Positions 41,201-50,710 of a stretch of DNA of 64,000 bases are shown in pieces. The translations under genes and the position numbers were made by a program. The first letter of the stretch is position 1, and each line of letters opens with the position of its first letter. The DNA is taken from positions 310,001 to 374,000 of the forward strand of contig CANMWJ010000001.1 in the NCBI GenBank assembly GCA_947501565.1, given 5' to 3'. The notes under the pieces were generated by a model. It saw only the letters and a list, made by a program, of their open reading frames with translations. It had not been told where the DNA came from and did no database searches. The DNA comes from an uncultured Marinobacterium sp. (lineage in GTDB: Bacteria; Pseudomonadota; Gammaproteobacteria; Pseudomonadales; Balneatricaceae).

Positions 41201-42546
41201 CGGCGCGCCTCTTTCAGGGTATCGGCGATCAGGAACGCAAGTTCCAGTGCCTGTTCGCCGTTAAGGCGTGGGTCACAGTAAGTGTCGTAACGGTCTGCCA
41301 GACCCTCTTCGGTGATCTGGTAAGCACCACCGATACACTCAGTGACATTCTGACCGGTCATCTCGAAGTGTACGCCGCCAGCGTAGGTGCCTTCCGCTTT
41401 GTGTACCTGGAAGAAACCTTTCATCTCTTTCAGGATCGCATCAACGCTGCGGGTCTTGTAACCGGAGGAGGCTTTAATGGTGTTGCCGTGCATCGGGTCG
41501 GAACTCCAGACAACCTGACGACCTTCGGCTTTCACCGCGCGTACCAGCGGTGGCAGCATCTTCTCAATGTTGTCAGCGCCCATACGTGCGATCAGTGTCA
41601 GGCGACCCGGGATGTTCTCCGGGTTCAGCAGATCGATCAGTTTGATCAGGTCGTCGGGGGTTGTGGTCGGACCCACTTTTACACCGATCGGGTTTTGAAC
41701 ACCGCGTAGGAACTCCACGTGTGCGTGGTCGGTCTGGCGGGTACGGTCACCGATCCACAGCATGTGTGCGGAGCAGTCGTACCAGTCGTTGGTCTGGCTG
41801 TCCTGACGGGTCAGCGCTTCCTCGTAACCCAACAGCAGCGCCTCGTGGGAGGTGTACAGGCTGGTTTCGTGGATCTGCGGTGTTACCTCAGAGGTCAGGC
41901 CGCACGCTTCCATGAACGCCAGTGCTTGGTCGATCTGATCAGCCAGGTGCTGGTATTTTTCGCCCAGTGGGCTTTTTTCAACAAAACCCAAATTCCAGCG
42001 GTGAACCTGATGCAGATCGGCGAAACCACCCTGAGCGAAGGCGCGTAGCAGGTTCAGCGTAGAAGCAGACTGATGGTACGCCTGCAGCAAACGCTGTGGA
42101 TCAGCAGCACGGCCTTCTGTGGTGAAATCAATCGCGTTGACGATATCACCACGGTAGCTTGGTAGTTCAATGCCGTTGCTGGTTTCAGTACCGGCAGAAC
42201 GTGGTTTGGCGAACTGACCCGCCATACGGCCGATCTTAACAACCGGGCAGCTTCCTGCGAAGGTGAGAACCACCGCCATCTGCAGCAGTACCTGGAAGGT
42301 GTCGCGAATCTTGTTGGCATTAAACTCTGCAAAACTTTCAGCACAGTCGCCGCCCTGCAGCAAAAAGGCATTGCCGTTTGCTACTTCGGCCAGTTGAGAG
42401 CGCAACGCGCGAATCTCACCTGCAAATACCAGTGGAGGCATTGCAGAGAGTGACTGTTCGACCTGCTCCAAAGACGCCTGGTCACTATATTCCGGCTGCT
42501 GGACGATTGGTTTGTTTCTCCAGCTGTTCGGGCTCCAGTTTTGCAT
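41197..42546 (-). CDS. aroH: Class II 3-deoxy-7-phosphoheptulonate (DAHP) synthase
   Basis: This 449-residue class II (plant-like) DAHP synthase joins PEP and erythrose-4-phosphate in the first step of the shikimate pathway. It begins [16 protein letters not shown] and shows [48 protein letters not shown] and [20 protein letters not shown]. The N-terminal allosteric extension of mycobacterial enzymes is absent. It is co-transcribed with yqcC. The symbol is loosely used for this class; aroG-type class I enzymes are unrelated in sequence. Confidence 0.95.
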   Translation of the reverse strand: MQNWSPNSWRNKPIVQQPEYSDQASLEQVEQSLSAMPPLVFAGEIRALRSQLAEVANGNAFLLQGGDCAESFAEFNANKIRDTFQVLLQMAVVLTFAGSCPVVKIGRMAGQFAKPRSAGTETSNGIELPSYRGDIVNAIDFTTEGRAADPQRLLQAYHQSASTLNLLRAFAQGGFADLHQVHRWNLGFVEKSPLGEKYQHLADQIDQALAFMEACGLTSEVTPQIHETSLYTSHEALLLGYEEALTRQDSQTNDWYDCSAHMLWIGDRTRQTDHAHVEFLRGVQNPIGVKVGPTTTPDDLIKLIDLLNPENIPGRLTLIARMGADNIEKMLPPLVRAVKAEGRQVVWSSDPMHGNTIKASSGYKTRSVDAILKEMKGFFQVHKAEGTYAGGVHFEMTGQNVTECIGGAYQITEEGLADRYDTYCDPRLNGEQALELAFLIADTLKEARR

Positions 42547-42794
42547 CGTTAATCCTGCGAATTCAATGTGTTGAGCCGGACAGTGTAAGCCATTGCCTCA
42601 CAGAAACAAGGGCCACTGTCTGCATAACAGTGTTTCCATCCCAAAATACCACCAAAGCCTTATAAACACTGACTTAGGTCCAGTATCCATAGCAAGATAC
42701 GGGTGGGCGGAATTGCAAAAATAGCCGCGATGGCGATTCTCCCGATTGGCATTTTACGTTAGGGTAAACCCAATTTTTATTGGGAGAAAAACAG

Positions 42795-43172
42795 ATGTCT
42801 TTAGAAGATCGCAAAAACGGCCTGGCAGTACGCACCGAAGTCATGGGTGAAGAGTTTGTGCAGCGCGCCATTGAGAACACAAACGAAACCACTCAGGACC
42901 TACAGGATTGGATCAACGAGCATGCCTGGGGTTCAACATGGCAGCGCAAGGGTTTGCCGCGTAGCACGCGTTCTTTGGTGACAATTGCCATGCTGGCAGC
43001 GCTGAAAGCCCCTACCGAGCTGAAAGGCCATGTTCGTGGCGCGCTGAACAACGGCTGTACGCCGGAAGAGATCAAAGAAGTGCTGCTCCACTCTGTCGTC
43101 TACTGCGGCGCGCCAGCGGCTCAGGAAGCGTTCCGCGCAGCCAAAGAAGTACTGGAAAGCTGGGAAGGCTAA
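42795..43172 (+). CDS. Carboxymuconolactone decarboxylase family protein (PcaC-like)
   Basis: This 125-residue CMD-family protein starts at the ATG at 42795 (GGGAGA upstream) and reads RTEVMGEEFVQRAIENTNET, then LPRSTRSLVTIAMLAALKAP, and HVRGALNNGCTPEEIKEVLL ending with HSVVYCGAPAAQEAF. The fit to 4-carboxymuconolactone decarboxylase PcaC is good over the whole length. No other protocatechuate-pathway genes are nearby, so an AhpD-like or unknown CMD role cannot be excluded. The CxxC of AhpD is absent. Confidence 0.85.
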   Translation: MSLEDRKNGLAVRTEVMGEEFVQRAIENTNETTQDLQDWINEHAWGSTWQRKGLPRSTRSLVTIAMLAALKAPTELKGHVRGALNNGCTPEEIKEVLLHSVVYCGAPAAQEAFRAAKEVLESWEG

Positions 43173-43375
43173 ACGCCTGTCAGTCTGATTTTGGCGGAAG
43201 ATCTACGATCAATGGCTGGTTGCAGCGTGCCCACTGATGTCAAATAATGGGCCTGCAAGCGAGGGCTTGTTCCTATACGGCCAAAGTTATCCGCTTTGTC
43301 GTGCGCCTGTCACCTTAGGTGAAGGGCAGAGGGACACAATAACAATAAAATCTAAAAAGGATAGGTAGGAACGTT

Positions 43376-43864
43376 ATGAGTTTTGGAAGCTGGCTTAAAC
43401 GTGTATTTTCCGCCAAACAATCAGAAGACGTAACCGAAGCGCTGAACGAAGAGGTTGCTGTAGCAACCAGCGAAGAGGATGAAGAGGCGGCAGGCCTGAA
43501 TTTCCGCTCCGCAATCGAAGCGCACCAGAAGTGGAAGGTGCGATTGCAGTCCGCGCTGGATAACGATACCGCCCATGAGCTGTCAGTGAACGATCTCTGT
43601 CGTGATGACCTCTGTGTGCTGGGGAAATGGATTCACGGCAATGGCGGTGATCAGTTTGGCAGTGAGGAGTTGTTCCAGAAGCTGCAGAGTGATCACGCCC
43701 AGTTCCACAAATGCGCCGGATCCGTTCTGGAAACCCTGCAGTCCGGTGACGAGGGCTGTAAGCAGAAAGCGCAGGACGAGCTGAACGGCGGTCAGTACGT
43801 GACCGCATCGCAGGATGTGATCATGGACCTAGCGCAGCTCTATCACACCGTATCGGCTAAGTAA
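43376..43864 (+). CDS. Stand-alone CZB (zinc-binding) domain protein
   Basis: This 162-residue protein has an acidic N-terminal linker (about 1-45) and a CZB domain. The four zinc-ligand positions of the family are visible: AIEAHQKWK (His), DDLCVLGKWIHG (Cys) and DHAQFHKCAG (two His). CZB domains usually sit at the end of chemoreceptors or diguanylate cyclases and sense zinc or hypochlorite. Here the domain is alone, with no signal or membrane segment. The RBS is AGGTAGG upstream of the ATG. Confidence 0.88.
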   Translation: MSFGSWLKRVFSAKQSEDVTEALNEEVAVATSEEDEEAAGLNFRSAIEAHQKWKVRLQSALDNDTAHELSVNDLCRDDLCVLGKWIHGNGGDQFGSEELFQKLQSDHAQFHKCAGSVLETLQSGDEGCKQKAQDELNGGQYVTASQDVIMDLAQLYHTVSAK

Positions 43865-43972
43865 GCTGAGCTCTCCGTAACGCGTTGGTGTTTATTTCAG
43901 GCGCTGACGCGTTGCATCTAACCCCGTCCCTGGGGCAGTACAAGAATCTATCTGGAAAATCTGTGAGGGCGC

Positions 43973-44887
43973 TCAGGCGGCTTTGATGCCACTGAGGTTG
44001 CGGAAGGAGACTTCTTTCGCGGTGTTGAGGAAGTCGACCATGAAGTCGGCATTCTTCTGATCTTCACGGATGGCGGCGTACAGGGTACACCAGACACCTT
44101 TCTCACCCAGTGAGCGGGCCGCAATGTATTCCCGCTGCAGGTATTCATGCAACGCCCAGTTTGGCAGGGCGGCGACACCACGTCCGCTGGCAACTAGCTG
44201 CAGCATCATGACCGTCAGTTCAGCGGTACGGATGCTGCTCGGTTCGATACCGGCGGGATCCAGAAAGTGATTGAAGATATCCAGGCGGTTCGGTTCCACC
44301 GGGTAGGTGATCAGCACCTCCTGTTCCAGATCTTCCGGGTGGATATGACGCCGTGCCATCAAACGATGCTGTTTGCTGATCGCCAGCAGCGATTCGTAGG
44401 TAAACAGTGGTACGTAGGCGATGCCGTTGCGCGGCTCCGGATCGGAGGTGATCACCAGATCTAGGTCGCCTCTGGCGAGGGCGGGTAACGGCTGAAAACT
44501 GAAACCACTGGACAGGTCCAGTTCCACTTCGGGCCAGTGCTGACGGAAATGGTCGATGGTCGGCATCAGCCAGTCGAAGCAACTATGGCACTCGATACAG
44601 AGGTTAAGGCGTCCGGCTTCACCACCGGCGAGCCGGGCGATATCACGTTCGGCTCCACGAATCATCGGGAGGATGTCATCCGCCAGCATCAGCAGGCGCT
44701 GTCCGGCGCTGGTGAAGCAGATCGGCTTGGTCTTGCGGATAAACAGTGAGCAATCCAGCCGGTCTTCGAGATCCTTGATCTGATGTGAGAGCGCCGACTG
44801 GGTCAGATGAACTCGCTCTGCAGCTTCAACCAGACTGCCTGCATCTCTCAGGGCTGATAGGGTTTTCAGATGACGGAGTTCAATCAT
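43973..44887 (-). CDS. metR: LysR-family regulator MetR
   Basis: This 304-residue protein matches MetR: MIELRHLKTLSALRDAGSLV, EAAERVHLTQSALSHQIKDL, and the effector domain with IECHSCFDWLMPTIDHFRQH and VASGRGVAALPNWALHEYLQ. MetR controls methionine genes with homocysteine as co-effector in enterobacteria. No met gene is adjacent, so its targets lie elsewhere. It is downstream of argF on the same strand, with a strong hairpin (44952-44976) between them, and has its own start. Confidence 0.9.
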   Translation of the reverse strand: MIELRHLKTLSALRDAGSLVEAAERVHLTQSALSHQIKDLEDRLDCSLFIRKTKPICFTSAGQRLLMLADDILPMIRGAERDIARLAGGEAGRLNLCIECHSCFDWLMPTIDHFRQHWPEVELDLSSGFSFQPLPALARGDLDLVITSDPEPRNGIAYVPLFTYESLLAISKQHRLMARRHIHPEDLEQEVLITYPVEPNRLDIFNHFLDPAGIEPSSIRTAELTVMMLQLVASGRGVAALPNWALHEYLQREYIAARSLGEKGVWCTLYAAIREDQKNADFMVDFLNTAKEVSFRNLSGIKAA

Positions 44888-44951
44888 TTCGGGCTCCCTA
44901 GTGACAGATGTATGTCGAAGTATAGTTGCTCTGTCGGGAAAGAGGTGAATC

Positions 44952-44976
44952 GGGCCGGTTTCTTAAAAACCGGCCC
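44952..44976 (-). terminator. Hairpin after argF
   Basis: GGGCCGGTTT (44952-44961) pairs perfectly with AAACCGGCCC (44967-44976) around a 5-base loop. On the minus strand no U-run follows, so it may be a weak terminator or an mRNA-stabilising stem. Confidence 0.6.
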
Positions 44977-44987
44977 AGAAGGCGGGA

Positions 44988-45905
44988 TCAGGCGGCTGGG
45001 ATGCCAACCAGCAGGAACTCCAACAGCGCTTTTTGGGCGTGCAGGCGGTTCTCCGCTTCGTCAAAAACGACGGAACGTGGATCGTCCATCATCTCTGCGC
45101 TCACCTCTTCGCCGCGGTGTGCAGGCAAGCAGTGCATGAAGATGCCGTCTTTGTCCGCCAGGTCCATCAGCTCAGGGGTGACCTGATAACCTGCGAAAGC
45201 CGCTTCGCGCTCTTTCTGCTCCTCTTCCTGGCCCATCGAGGCCCAGACGTCGGTGACCACCAGGTGGCTGCCTTTCACCGCATCTTCCGGTTTGCGGAAG
45301 ATGGTGATGCGATCTTTGTTCTCTTCCATCAGCTCCGGCATCGGTTCAAAACCTTCCGGGCAGGCGATGTTTAGGTGGAAATCGAACTGACGCGCTGCGT
45401 TGATGTAGGAGTTACACATGTTGTTGCCGTCGCCAATCCAGGTCACTGTTTTACCCTGAATAGCACCGCGGTGTTCGCGGTAGGTCTGCATGTCAGCCAG
45501 CAGCTGACATGGGTGATATTCGTTGGTCAGTGCGTTGATCACTGGCACGGATGAATTTGCAGCAAACTCTTCCACGATCTCGTGGCCGTGGGTACGGATC
45601 ATCACGACGTCAACCATGCTGGAGATTACGCGAGCACTGTCGGAGATCGGCTCGCCACGACCAAGCTGGGTGTCGCGAGGGGACAGGAACATCGCGTGGC
45701 CGCCAAACTGCGCCATGCCAGCTTCGAAGGAAACGCGGGTACGGGTGGATGATTTTTCAAAGATCATCGACATCACGCGGTTCTTCAGTGGTTCGTATAC
45801 GGTGCCGTCGTTACGGAGCTTTTTCAGCTCGGTAGCACGGTCAATAACAGAATTAAGCTCTGCGGGAGTCAGATCCCGCAGAGTCAGAAAATGTCTTGTT
45901 GTCAT
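44988..45905 (-). CDS. argF: Ornithine carbamoyltransferase
   Basis: ArgF makes citrulline from ornithine and carbamoyl phosphate. The 305-residue protein has the carbamoyl-phosphate loop [13 protein letters not shown], then [15 protein letters not shown] and the ornithine-site motif [12 protein letters not shown]. Start and length are standard. It follows argD by 50 bases on the same strand, so argD-argF is probably one arginine-biosynthesis unit. I could not identify a convincing ARG box. Confidence 0.97.
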   Translation of the reverse strand: MTTRHFLTLRDLTPAELNSVIDRATELKKLRNDGTVYEPLKNRVMSMIFEKSSTRTRVSFEAGMAQFGGHAMFLSPRDTQLGRGEPISDSARVISSMVDVVMIRTHGHEIVEEFAANSSVPVINALTNEYHPCQLLADMQTYREHRGAIQGKTVTWIGDGNNMCNSYINAARQFDFHLNIACPEGFEPMPELMEENKDRITIFRKPEDAVKGSHLVVTDVWASMGQEEEQKEREAAFAGYQVTPELMDLADKDGIFMHCLPAHRGEEVSAEMMDDPRSVVFDEAENRLHAQKALLEFLLVGIPAA

Positions 45906-45955
45906 TTTTTATTCTCACTGCGTTTGGCGCAGCTTGCTTTCTCGTTACTCAGTAC

Positions 45956-47158
45956 TCAGACGCGTGGCTTAGCGCGATCGTCTGCAGAGTAAATTTTGAT
46001 CAGCTTGGAGATGGTGTTTACCAGCAGGTCCGCTTCAGTGTCGGACATGATCAGAGGTGGCAACATACGGACGATCTTGCCGCCGCCTGTTACGTTCAGC
46101 AGTACGCCTTTTACTTTCGCCAGAACCGCCAGCTCAGTACCGGCTTCGGTCAGTTCAATCGCGATCATCAGGCCCTTACCACGGACCTCTTTAACGTAGT
46201 CTGCACCGCTCAGTTGCTCGCGGAAGCCAGCGACAATGCGGTCACCCAGCTCTTTAGCGCGTTCAGCCAGACCGTCGTTGTTGATGGTATCTACAACCGC
46301 CAGCGCAGCTGCGCAGGACAGTGGGTTACCGCCGAAGGTAGAGCCGTGGTTGCCCGGTGCAAACACCTGAGCCGCTTTGCCTGCTGCCAGGCATGCGCCG
46401 ATTGGTGCGCCATTACCCAGACCTTTTGCTGTGGTTACAACGTCAGGCAGGATACCGTTCTGCTGGTACGCAAAGTAGGTGCCGGTACGGCCGTTGCCGG
46501 TCTGGACTTCGTCCAGCATCAGCAGCCAGTCGTTGTCGTCACAGATGCCACGTAGCTGGTTCAGGTAATCATCAGCTGGGATCATCACGCCGGATTCGCC
46601 CTGAATTGGCTCAACCAGGATCGCGACTACATTCGGGTTGTTAGCGGCGATGGTTTTGATCGCTTCCACGTCGTTGTATGGCGCACGGACAAACCCTGCA
46701 ACCAGTGGCTCGAAGCCTGCCTGTGCGGAACGGTTGCCGGTAGCACTCAGGGTCGCCATGGTGCGGCCGTGGAAAGAGTTTTCCATCACGATGATGGTTG
46801 GTACGTCGATGCCTTTTTCGTGGCCGTAGCGACGTGCAATCTTGATCGCTGCTTCGTTTGCCTCAGCACCGGAGTTGCCAAAGAAAACGTTGTCCATTCC
46901 GGAGATGCGGGTCAGGCGCTCGGCCAGTTGTTCCTGCAGCGGGATGGAGTAGAGATTGGATGTGTGGATCAGCTTGCTTGCCTGCTCGCTGATGGCATGC
47001 GTAACCGCCGGGTGCGCGTGACCCAGACCGACAACGGCAATACCGCTCAGTGCATCAAGGTATTTGTTTCCTTCCGTGTCATACAGCCATGCGCCTTCGC
47101 CGTGATCGAAAGCAACCGACATCCGATTGTAGGTCTTCATTACTGGCTCAAGTGCCAT
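45956..47158 (-). CDS. argD: Acetylornithine aminotransferase
   Basis: ArgD is a class III PLP aminotransferase of arginine synthesis that often also serves lysine synthesis. The ATG at 47158 is preferred over the one six bases upstream because GGGAG lies at proper spacing to it. The 400-residue protein has NSGAEANEAAIKIAR, ENSFHGRTMATLSATGN, LMLDEVQTGNGRTGT and the PLP-lysine region DVVTTAKGLGNGAPIGA. It is the promoter-proximal gene with argF downstream and is divergent from grxD. Confidence 0.96.
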   Translation of the reverse strand: MALEPVMKTYNRMSVAFDHGEGAWLYDTEGNKYLDALSGIAVVGLGHAHPAVTHAISEQASKLIHTSNLYSIPLQEQLAERLTRISGMDNVFFGNSGAEANEAAIKIARRYGHEKGIDVPTIIVMENSFHGRTMATLSATGNRSAQAGFEPLVAGFVRAPYNDVEAIKTIAANNPNVVAILVEPIQGESGVMIPADDYLNQLRGICDDNDWLLMLDEVQTGNGRTGTYFAYQQNGILPDVVTTAKGLGNGAPIGACLAAGKAAQVFAPGNHGSTFGGNPLSCAAALAVVDTINNDGLAERAKELGDRIVAGFREQLSGADYVKEVRGKGLMIAIELTEAGTELAVLAKVKGVLLNVTGGGKIVRMLPPLIMSDTEADLLVNTISKLIKIYSADDRAKPRV

Positions 47159-47428
47159 GATCATCTCCCATACAACGCAAAAAGGCAGCCAAGGCTGCCA
47201 ATAAAAAGCAGATTCTAGTGTGTGTTTTCACTGTTCGCAAGCACTGTATAGTGATAGCGAAAGATTATAAGAATCAATCACTCTTTCGTAATAGAAAGCG
47301 GCTATTACTGTGATTAAGAAATCTAAATATACATTATCAGAGTGATATGGTCGGATATGTGGTAAGATTTTTTGCACAGAAGGCAATCTTCCAAGCCTTC
47401 CTTAAAGCTTTATTTGATAGGTGCATGA

Positions 47429-47764
47429 ATGAGCGTTATTGATACCATTAAAGAGCAGATCGACAACAACGATATCCTGCTGTACATGAAAGGCACACCA
47501 CGTTTCCCTCAGTGTGGTTTCTCCTCTCGCGCGTCTGAAGCAATTATGGGCTGCGGCGAGCGTTTCGCGTTTGTGAACATTCTGGAGAACCCAGAGATCC
47601 GTGCTGAGCTGCCTAAGTACGCAAACTGGCCGACCTTCCCTCAGCTGTGGATCAAAGGCGAGCTGATCGGTGGTTGTGACATCATCTGCGAAATGGCGGA
47701 ATCAGGTGAACTGGAGCAGATGATTAAAGAAGCTGCTGCATCCGGCGAAGCCGACGCGGAATAA
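47429..47764 (+). CDS. grxD: Monothiol glutaredoxin (Grx4 type)
   Basis: GrxD binds and transfers 2Fe-2S clusters with glutathione. The 111-residue protein has the CGFS active site (PRFPQCGFSSRASEAI) and the GSH-contact blocks YANWPTFPQLWIKGELIGGC and DII. Codon usage is strongly biased toward highly expressed codons, as in the next gene. A good terminator (47773-47814) follows, before ahpC. Confidence 0.97.
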   Translation: MSVIDTIKEQIDNNDILLYMKGTPRFPQCGFSSRASEAIMGCGERFAFVNILENPEIRAELPKYANWPTFPQLWIKGELIGGCDIICEMAESGELEQMIKEAAASGEADAE

Positions 47765-47772
47765 AAAATTCC

Positions 47773-47814
47773 AATAGAAGAAGCTTGCGATTGCAGGCTT
47801 CTCTTCTATTTTTT
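47773..47814 (+). terminator. Rho-independent terminator of grxD
   Basis: AATAGAAGAAGC and GCTTCTCTTCTATT form a long imperfect stem that leads into TTTTTT. Confidence 0.9.
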
Positions 47815-47856
47815 GGATACTCAAAACGAAATATACCCACATAACGGAGACTTACA

Positions 47857-48459
47857 ATGGGCGTACTCGTAGGTAAACAGGCACCAGACTTTACAGCACC
47901 AGCAGTACTGGGTAACGGCGACATCGTTGATTCTTTCAACCTGGCTGAAGCAACCAAAGGCAAGAAAGCGGTTGTTTTCTTCTACCCACTGGACTTCACT
48001 TTCGTATGTCCTTCTGAGCTGCTGGCTTTCGACCACCGCGTAGAAGAGTTCCAGAAGCGTAACGTTGAAGTGATCGGTGTTTCCATCGACTCTCACTTCT
48101 CTCACAACGCTTGGCGTAACACTCCGGTAAACGAAGGTGGTATCGGTCCTGTTAAGTACACCCTGGTAGCAGACATGACTCACAGCATCTGCCAGGCGTA
48201 CGACGTAGAATCTGAAGGCGGCGTTGCTTTCCGTGGTTCTTTCCTGATCGACGAAGACGGTCTGGTGCGTCACCAGGTTGTTAACGACCTGCCACTGGGC
48301 CGTAACGTAGACGAAATGCTGCGTATGGTTGACGCGCTGGCATTCCACCAGGAGCACGGCGAAGTATGCCCAGCTGGCTGGAACCAGGGTGACAAAGGTA
48401 TGGAGGCGTCTCCAGCAGGCGTTGCTGCATACCTGAGCGAAGAAGCTGACAATCTGTAA
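47857..48459 (+). CDS. ahpC: Typical 2-Cys peroxiredoxin (AhpC/Tsa)
   Basis: This 200-residue peroxidase has the peroxidatic Cys in FYPLDFTFVCPSELLAF and the resolving Cys in HGEVCPAGWNQG. It reduces H2O2 and organic peroxides. ACGGAGA precedes the ATG. Codon bias is extreme (nearly uniform preferred codons), suggesting high expression. No ahpF is adjacent, so the reductant is probably thioredoxin. A terminator follows. Confidence 0.95.
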   Translation: MGVLVGKQAPDFTAPAVLGNGDIVDSFNLAEATKGKKAVVFFYPLDFTFVCPSELLAFDHRVEEFQKRNVEVIGVSIDSHFSHNAWRNTPVNEGGIGPVKYTLVADMTHSICQAYDVESEGGVAFRGSFLIDEDGLVRHQVVNDLPLGRNVDEMLRMVDALAFHQEHGEVCPAGWNQGDKGMEASPAGVAAYLSEEADNL

Positions 48460-48525
48460 TTCAGGTTGTCGCTTGCTGAGCTGTGTGATCGGCTAGTTTC
48501 CGACTACTCAGATCAGAGATAAAAG

Positions 48526-48552
48526 AAGCCTCGCATCTGCGGGGCTTTTTTG
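48526..48552 (+). terminator. Rho-independent terminator of ahpC
   Basis: AAGCCTCGC pairs with GCGGGGCTT across a short loop, then TTTTTTG. Confidence 0.9.
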
Positions 48553-48596
48553 TGGCTGCTGTTTGATTTCTTTGGAATGGGGCTGCGTGCAGGCAT

Positions 48597-48628
48597 AAAA
48601 AAACCGCATCAGTAGATGCGGTTTTTTT
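48597..48628 (-). terminator. Terminator of deaD (bidirectional)
   Basis: AAACCGCATC-AGTA-GATGCGGTTT has A/T runs on both sides and lies between convergent ahpC and deaD. Confidence 0.93.
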
Positions 48629-48637
48629 GGGTGTTTC

Positions 48638-50404
48638 TTAAGATTCGCGGTTCTGACGCGGAGGACGCTTACCGCCAGACGGGCGTTTGCGCGGGCCTTT
48701 GCCGCCGCGTGGGCGCTCGTCCTGTTCGTCAGCGTGGCGCAGGTTCAGGCGCTGACCGCAGACGAAGGTGCGTTTCAGGCGTGCCAGCGTCGCTTTCGGC
48801 ATACCGGATGGCAGGTCAACGGTACTGAAGTCGTCGTAGATCTCGATCTGTCCGATCAACGCAGCGCTGATGTTGCCTTCGTTGGCAATCGCACCCACGA
48901 TGTTCTTCGGCTGAACGTTATGCTGGTGGCCAACGGAGAGCTGGAAACGCTCCATGTCCATATCCGGGCGGCCTTTCAGTGGCTTGGCGCTTTTATCGAA
49001 GTCGCGACGGCGACCGCGATCACCACGGTCACCACGATCGTCGCGGCGTTCACGACGTTCGCGCTCTGGACGTGGTGGTGGTTCCTGCATCAGCAGTGGC
49101 TGGTCACCCTGTGCCAGGTGGGCCAGCGCGGCGGCGATGTTCAGTGGATCGGTATCGTGTTCCTTCTGGTATTCAGCCAGCAGGTCCAGGTACGGTGCGA
49201 CATCCTGATTGTCCAGCGTATCGCTGATGCGCTGCATGAAACGCTCTACACGTTTCTCGTTCACGTCACCAACGGTTGGCAGATCCATGCGCTCGATCTG
49301 CTGCTTGGTCGCACGTTCGATGGTGCGCAGCATGCGCTGTTCGCGTGGTGCAACGAACAGGATCGCTTCACCAGTACGACCCGCACGACCGGTACGGCCG
49401 ATACGGTGTACGTAGGATTCGGCATCGTAAGGGATGTCGTAGTTCAGTACGTGGCTGATACGCTCTACGTCCAGACCACGAGCGACAACGTCGGTACCGA
49501 TCAGGATGTCGGTCTTGCCGTTTTTCAGGCGCTCAACGGTGCGCTCGCGCTGCTGCTGGGACATGTCGCCGTTCAGGGCTTCAGCGGAGTAACCGCGTGC
49601 GGACAGCTTCTCGGCTAGCTCTTCGGTGGCAGACTTGGTGCGCACGAAGATCAGCATGGCGTCGAACTGCTGCAGTTCCAGAATTCGGGTCAGGGCGTCC
49701 AGCTTATGCAGACCGCTTACGCGCCAATATTTCTGTGTAATCGTGGTTGCGGTCGCTGTTTTGGACGCAATTTTCACTTCCTTGGCATCGTTCAGGTACT
49801 TCTGTGCAACACGCTTGATCTGCGGTGGCATAGTCGCGGAGAACAGGGCGATCTGACGGGTATCCGGGGTGTGATCCAGAATCCACTCAACGTCATCGAT
49901 GAAGCCCATGCGCAGCATTTCGTCTGCTTCGTCCAGTACCAGCGCTTCCAGGTTGTCCAGGTTCAGGGAGCCACGACGGATGTGATCCATTACACGACCC
50001 GGTGTGCCGACGATTACCTGTACGCCACGACGCAGCTGACGCAGCTGAGTTTCGTAGCTCTGGCCGCCGTAGATCGGCAGGACATGGAAGTCCGGGATGT
50101 ATTTTGCGTAGCTCTGGCAGGCTTCCGCGACCTGGATCGCCAGCTCGCGGGTTGGTGCCAGTACCAGCAGCTGAGGTTCGCGGCGGCTGATGTCCAGACG
50201 GGTAAGCAGCGGCAGTGCGAATGCAGCGGTTTTACCGGTACCGGTCTGGGCCATACCCAGCAGGTCTGAGCCTTCCAGCAGAGGCGGGATACTTTCAGCC
50301 TGGATCGGGGAAGGCGTTTCGTAGCCAATGTCGTTGAGGGCACGAAGAATAGGTTCTGCAATCCCCAGAGAGGTGAAGGTAGGCTGGTTGCCAGATTCAG
50401 ACAT
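48638..50404 (-). CDS. deaD: DEAD-box ATP-dependent RNA helicase DeaD/CsdA
   Basis: This 588-residue helicase of ribosome assembly and cold adaptation starts at the ATG at 50404 (MSESGNQPTFTSLG); the long upstream open frame is not coding. The helicase motifs are all present: AQTGTGKT, PTRELAIQ, TPGRVMDHI, VLDEADEML, SAT, RGLDVERISHV and HRIGRTGRAG. The C-terminal RNA-binding domain starts near residue 470 (YDDFSTVDLPSGMPKATLAR nearby), and the basic tail is rich in Arg, Gly and Pro. Confidence 0.96.
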   Translation of the reverse strand: MSESGNQPTFTSLGIAEPILRALNDIGYETPSPIQAESIPPLLEGSDLLGMAQTGTGKTAAFALPLLTRLDISRREPQLLVLAPTRELAIQVAEACQSYAKYIPDFHVLPIYGGQSYETQLRQLRRGVQVIVGTPGRVMDHIRRGSLNLDNLEALVLDEADEMLRMGFIDDVEWILDHTPDTRQIALFSATMPPQIKRVAQKYLNDAKEVKIASKTATATTITQKYWRVSGLHKLDALTRILELQQFDAMLIFVRTKSATEELAEKLSARGYSAEALNGDMSQQQRERTVERLKNGKTDILIGTDVVARGLDVERISHVLNYDIPYDAESYVHRIGRTGRAGRTGEAILFVAPREQRMLRTIERATKQQIERMDLPTVGDVNEKRVERFMQRISDTLDNQDVAPYLDLLAEYQKEHDTDPLNIAAALAHLAQGDQPLLMQEPPPRPERERRERRDDRGDRGDRGRRRDFDKSAKPLKGRPDMDMERFQLSVGHQHNVQPKNIVGAIANEGNISAALIGQIEIYDDFSTVDLPSGMPKATLARLKRTFVCGQRLNLRHADEQDERPRGGKGPRKRPSGGKRPPRQNRES

Positions 50405-50710
50405 GTAAGTGGATACCTGTATGTAAACGTGACGGCGGTCCGGGAGCGGACTTGTCGGAAGTGATAAAAGCGGCGCATTATACCTGTAAATACTACAAAG
50501 TGTCCAGTTTATGCGCTCTCTACGGGTGATTTGACTGTACTTTTCTGCCTCCACCATCAGCAATGCCAAAAAGTAATGGCGATTTGCAGTCAATGGTGGG
50601 CTCCGTGGATTGTGATCGGAGGCGACTGGGGTGTTGGCAGAGATGGGATCGACGCGTGATAATCGCCACTTACTTCCTGTAATCACAACCCACATGGATA
50701 CCCCAGATCG
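50405..50710. other. 306-base divergent region between deaD and the mannosyltransferase-like gene
   Basis: The region must hold both promoters and, on the minus strand, a leader for deaD; deaD leaders are often long and cold-regulated. I see no repeat, RNA gene or supported frame in it. Confidence 0.4.

Noticed and set aside
47165-47428. ARG box (ArgR operator) upstream of argD
   Set aside because: AT-rich stretches such as ATCTAAATATACATT resemble half-sites, but no pair with correct spacing to the consensus could be defended by eye.
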